A stretch of 64,000 bases of DNA from Lucifuga dentata (Eukaryota > Chordata > Actinopteri > Ophidiiformes > Bythitidae): NCBI GenBank assembly GCA_014773175.1, contig VXCM01000313.1, positions 175,099 to 239,098 on the forward strand, in the 5' to 3' direction. A program made the position numbers and the translations under genes. Below are positions 60,150 to 64,000 of this stretch, piece by piece (the first letter of the stretch is position 1; every line of letters starts with the position of its first letter). The notes below the pieces were generated by a model. It searched no databases. It saw nothing but the letters and a program-made list of their open reading frames with translations, and was not told the DNA's origin.

Positions 60150-63100
60150 TTTTACTCTTTATTCAATAAGTAATCATGTTTGACCTAGAATCTGATCTTG
60201 ACTGCCTATCAAAAACCACAATAAATATGTTGTGCACACAGTAATGTACATGTTTTATACAAGTGCTTTATGGGCAACGAGAGGGCATTTGGGTTGACCA
60301 AAGGAGGAGTTTGGCTAAGCAGAGGTGACACCTTGGGCCATTCAAATGTTCCTCTAATGTGACATTAGTGCAAAAGTGAAGCCTAGAAATGTTTCATTAG
60401 GGATCAGTTATATCCTGGTTAAATAAAGATTTCCAAAAAAGGGGCAGTTGGGCATACAGTGCAAAGATTTTTTCTTTTTTAATTATAAAGCAAATGTGTA
60501 TGAGCAGGAAATATGTCTCATTATCCTATGGACAAAATATTGTGACTGCTGAAAATGGTCAGCTGGAAAATTATGGCAGAGAAAATATATTATAACTCTG
60601 ATACTTACAACCAGTCTTCGATTCTTCTTGAAAACCACAGTGTGATTGTACACTCTGATCTTAAGTTCTCTTAATCTGTGGTGCTCCTCTTGTGATTCAC
60701 TGTCATCATCATCATCATCATCACCATCCTCATCCCTTTCTCTGCTGTGTTGGTGGCTGTGATGTTCTTTGCTGCTACTGTCATCATGATGGTCATGATC
60801 ATCTTCATCATGTATGATATGTGTGTTGACGCCTTCTATGTAGACATCTGGAAGGTTTTTGGGCAAGTTGGTGGTCTGGACCAGCACATATGAATGCTCA
60901 CCCTCAAATTCATGCTTCATGTTATCAAAGGTTCTGTACTCAGGGTCTCTTTCGATGGTGCATTCACTGAAATCTGTTGAATAGCAGAGGCAACATCTTA
61001 TCAGGACAGAACTGCTACATTAACATAACTTAAATCAGAGCTTCAGTGGATTGCTGACATTTACCTGTAGACTTGCAGTAATAATGTCCTTCCTCATTTT
61101 GAAGACAGACAGCATTTCCATCACACTCGTCTTTGTTATCACAGTCGATCTTTCCCACGCCATCATCTCTCTCACATTCACATTTCTGATTGCAGTGGTT
61201 GGTGTACCACACCTCATTAAACTGGGAGGAAAGGGAGAGTCACCATATCATTGCATTGAGCTCCATGTCCATTTCAGACTCTTATGAAGATGTAATAGTA
61301 GTTCAACCAGGATGGCCATATCACCTCAGCACTCTTCACATTATTATTTTTCCATTACCTTTACCTTTTAAGTAATCAGTTTACTCAAAATTCTTCCTCA
61401 TACTGTATCAAATCTATGCAATTGCCACATTCTCTGCTGAGATTCCAAACTCTTTTCATCTCTCAAGGTCATTATCATGCCAGTAATATAAACTGTAAAA
61501 AATATGCTTTTCATATCATTGTCGATCAGTGTGCCACAGCGGTCTTTCTCCTTCCTGTCACCGTTAACATGAAGGACCTCAACTGGCTTGGTATTACAGG
61601 TCTTTTTTATTTTTCTTAGATACTAATCTTAAGTATTTGTAAAAGAAACCTGCAAGACTACAGAGAACTTGTGTTACTGATGAGGAGTCATGCTGAACTG
61701 TCACTTACACTGTATTTGTTGCCATTCCTGTCCACACAGCCACACTGCTGGATTGGCACACACACCCTCAGTTTTAGTACAAAGCCATCGTCACATACAC
61801 ATCCCTCCATACAAGGTCCATTATCACTGCAGCCAGGTGGGCCATGCAAGTGTTTACATGTTGGAGTACAGGCAGAGATACAAGGGCTATAATGACTGTT
61901 CCTTGGGCAAGAGGGTGCTAGAGAGGGAAAGAGAGAAAATATAATTCATGTGCACACGCATGTAATGAAGAACAAAGCAGGTCTATGAAACCTATAATTA
62001 CTGTGAATGTTTGTCCATGTTTACAATAATTTAAACTGGAAAATGTAAATCCCTAACTTACTTGGCACAACTGTAGTTGATGGTTGTGGTCTTGTTGTTG
62101 TTGTTGTTGGTGTTGATTGTTTTCCAGCTGTTGTTGTAGGTTGTGGTCTAGTTATGGTTGTAGAAGGTGGTCTGACTGTGGTTGTAGGCTTTGGTCCAGC
62201 TGTGGTTGTAGGCTGTGGTCTAACTGTGGTTGCAGGCTGTGGTCCAGCTGTTGTTGTAGGTTGTGGTCTGGCTGTTGTGTTAAGTTGTGGCTCTGTTGTG
62301 GTTGTTGGTTGCGGTCCAGCTGTGACTGTAGATTGTGGTTTAATTGTGGTTTGGGGTTCATAAGTAGGCCAAGTTTGTGATCCAGCTGTAGTTTGCATTT
62401 CTGTTGTTGGAGTAGTAGCTGGAGGTTTGGTTGTTGATGGTATTCTCGTGGTTTGTGTAGTGGCTGCTGTTGTTGTGGTGGTTCTTGTCAGTATAGTTGT
62501 TGATGGTGGATGTGGTGAAGTTGATGTTAGTGGCTGTGCAGTAGTTGAGCTGTTCAATACAGGAAGCTCTGGGTTGTCTGTTGTAACTGGACCAAAAGTT
62601 GTTGGAGCAGGGGTTGCTGGATTAACCAGATCTATAATGACATTTACAGTCAAATCAGGCATATCAATTTTAAATTTCTATGTATGAACCTTAAATCTTG
62701 ATCTAGATCTTGTAAATAGGATAGGCTTACCAGCACAGCTCCTACGATGAAGTGATATATCATCAATGGCAACATCTGACTGATCATTTGAACCTCTGCG
62801 CCCCTCAAAAATGATCTATAATCCAAAGTTTGCAAATGTACAGGTTAATATTCATCGTTGATTAATTTACTTGTGCAGGATTCTTAGGGGTATGGTCGGC
62901 AAATATACAGTAGATGCATTCTACAAATTCAGCTATGGCAGTATCCCACAGCAATGATATTTGCCTATTTTTTTCCCCCTCTTTTTCCATTCTGTCACAC
63001 TAGTAAACATATAGACTCTTGCCATACAAGTTTCCCTCTGATTTCGTAAGACAGCTTACCTGAAAAGCTCCAGTTGTTGTGAAGTCCACCTGAGCCAGGT

Positions 63101-63918
63101 GCCAGGTATTTCCTTGGTCATTCCTCTTCCAAAAAACAGCATCAGCTAGCCTGTTCTGGAACAAGTAAACGTGTAGGCCCATCGTGTCAGCTGAGCCGTA
63201 CATATGGTACCAGAACTGCAGACACTGAGGACCAGAGTCAGAACACTCAGAGCTGATGAGACGAGCTGTGTCCCCATGTATGGCACTGTTGGCTTCGATG
63301 TAAAGATAGTGACCCTCTGGATAAAGACATAAATGTTGATTCAGTTCAAGTAACAGACAGTATGGTATATATAGCATTTACAAAATCTTATAATTTGCTC
63401 TTTAAAAAAATAATTTAAAATAGCATACAGCAAAGGTTAAACATTGACACTGCCAAAGAAAAAAGGGAATAGAAGGGAAAATAGATTATCTTATAATATA
63501 AAATCAACCCTTAGTGAAAGAGTATTAATCTATAATGTTGTCGACTGCTGCATTTACTAATCATTCTATTAACTGTATTTTCTATCACTGTGACTGATTA
63601 TGAAACTAGCAAAGGNGTTGTCGACTGTTGCATTTACTAATCATTCTATTAACTGTATTTTCTATCACTGTGACTGATTATGAAACTAACAAAGGGTGTG
63701 TTTTTACATTTTCCCCCTAACACAGTTTTATACCATAGTTATATAATCTTCATTTGGCTTTATATCTGTGCGTTAATTACCTCCTGTACTGTGATCTGAT
63801 GAAGGCCCTGTCATCATAGTAGGAGTGGAGCCACTATTCCAGGTCCAGTCAAACACATCAGTAAGCAGTTGACTCCATTCACATAGATCTTGTTCAAAAT
63901 CACAGTGCATGTGGCATA
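59670..63918 (-). CDS. Zonadhesin-like secreted protein, 3' part (MAM-mucin-TIL-VWC-VWD)
   Basis: Partial: runs off the right edge. Exons in order: 63781-63918, 63060-63316, 62731-62815, 62062-62631, 61709-61917, 61065-61221, 60609-60973, 59972-60101, 59670-59824; phases agree throughout. Modules: a MAM domain ([10 protein letters not shown]...VAIDDISLH); a roughly 190-residue Thr/Pro linker of [12 protein letters not shown] repeats; a TIL domain (CTPTCK...[13 protein letters not shown]...C-V); a VWC-like segment ([16 protein letters not shown]); and a VWD domain ([14 protein letters not shown]...[15 protein letters not shown]...FGESWRV). This order is that of zonadhesin and related egg-coat, gut or mucus proteins. 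It stops at TGA 59670-59672 soon after one VWD, without C8 or further TIL modules. Splicing from AGA|GTGACA to a small exon at 59550 is an alternative end. A His/Asp-rich insertion interrupts the VWD. It lies just upstream of the SMB/mucin gene on the same strand. Confidence 0.8.
60104..60147. repeat. (GA)n microsatellite forming an exon's polypyrimidine tract
   Basis: About 22 GA units on the plus strand; on the minus strand this is (TC)n ending in CTAG directly at the acceptor of the VWD exon 59972-60101. Confidence 0.95.
60675..60812 (-). other. His/Asp/Glu-rich 46-residue insertion in VWD domain
   Basis: Within exon 60609-60973 the VWD strand YIEGVNTHI is followed by 46 residues containing 10 His and 22 Asp/Glu, including seven consecutive Asp encoded by an ATC-type trinucleotide run. 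VWD sequence resumes with [15 protein letters not shown]. The reading frame is uninterrupted and both edges are normal VWD sequence. Confidence 0.85.
63537..63695. other. 79-bp duplication across N with two differences
   Basis: Bases 63537-63615 recur at 63617-63695 around N at 63616, with at least two substitutions (GCTGC/GTTGC and CTAGC/CTAAC). The differences suggest the two flanking contig ends represent different haplotypes. Intronic in the zonadhesin-like gene. Confidence 0.85.
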
Positions 63919-64000
63919 CTGGCAAGAAATACATACATATTCTAAGTCAACTGACTTAGTAATTCTGGAAATTGTGAAAAATCAGGATCTGGAAAGACAT

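Noticed and set aside
62117..62380. Cys/Trp-rich and Val/Gly-rich plus-strand frames opposite the Thr/Pro linker
   Set aside because: Antisense shadows of [12 protein letters not shown] repeats.

Overview
The window is vertebrate nuclear DNA, almost certainly from a teleost fish. The genes are split into short exons by compact GT-AG introns. The gene set is animal (acsl3, pax3, a KCNE subunit, MAM/VWD secreted proteins). The background carries Tc1-like and L2-like relics, CA/GT and TAA microsatellites and draft-assembly Ns. No prokaryotic, viral or organellar features were seen.

Layout. 1-12,700: acsl3 on the minus strand, with 14 coding exons that join in frame to 711 codons, a 5'UTR exon and a probable CRE-containing promoter near 12.4-12.7 kb. 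12.7-19.6 kb: intergenic, with a Tc1-like relic, AT-rich DNA, a 1,000-N gap and a copy of a dispersed repeat also found in acsl3. 19.6-20.3 kb: an intronless RING/two-TM E3 ligase gene (minus). 20.3-27.3 kb: a gene-poor stretch before pax3. 27.3-47.2 kb: pax3 on the plus strand, nine exons and 502 codons, with introns that hold possible enhancers. 49.3-49.7 kb: a small KCNE-family potassium-channel beta subunit. 52.0-58.6 kb: a secreted somatomedin-B-like/mucin gene (minus) containing three 861-bp tandem copies. 59.5-64.0 kb: the 3' part of a zonadhesin-like gene (minus; MAM, Thr/Pro mucin, TIL, VWC-like, VWD) that runs off the right edge.

Context. acsl3, pax3 and a KCNE gene close together match the tetrapod PAX3-ACSL3-KCNE4 neighbourhood. 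The right end is different: two neighbouring same-strand genes encode secreted, heavily glycosylated, cysteine-rich modules of the kind found in mucus, egg coats or gut surfaces. No shared pathway is evident between the two halves.

Most interesting: (1) a degenerate tandem copy of the last acsl3 coding segment; (2) a probable GC-AG intron at the conserved pax3 exon 8/9 junction; (3) the SMB/mucin gene with its 861-bp triplication; (4) a 46-residue His/Asp/Glu-rich insertion inside a VWD domain. Several single-N junctions are flanked by 61-79 bp direct duplications. These look like unmerged contig ends and corrupt two pax3 exons and one pax3 splice site.
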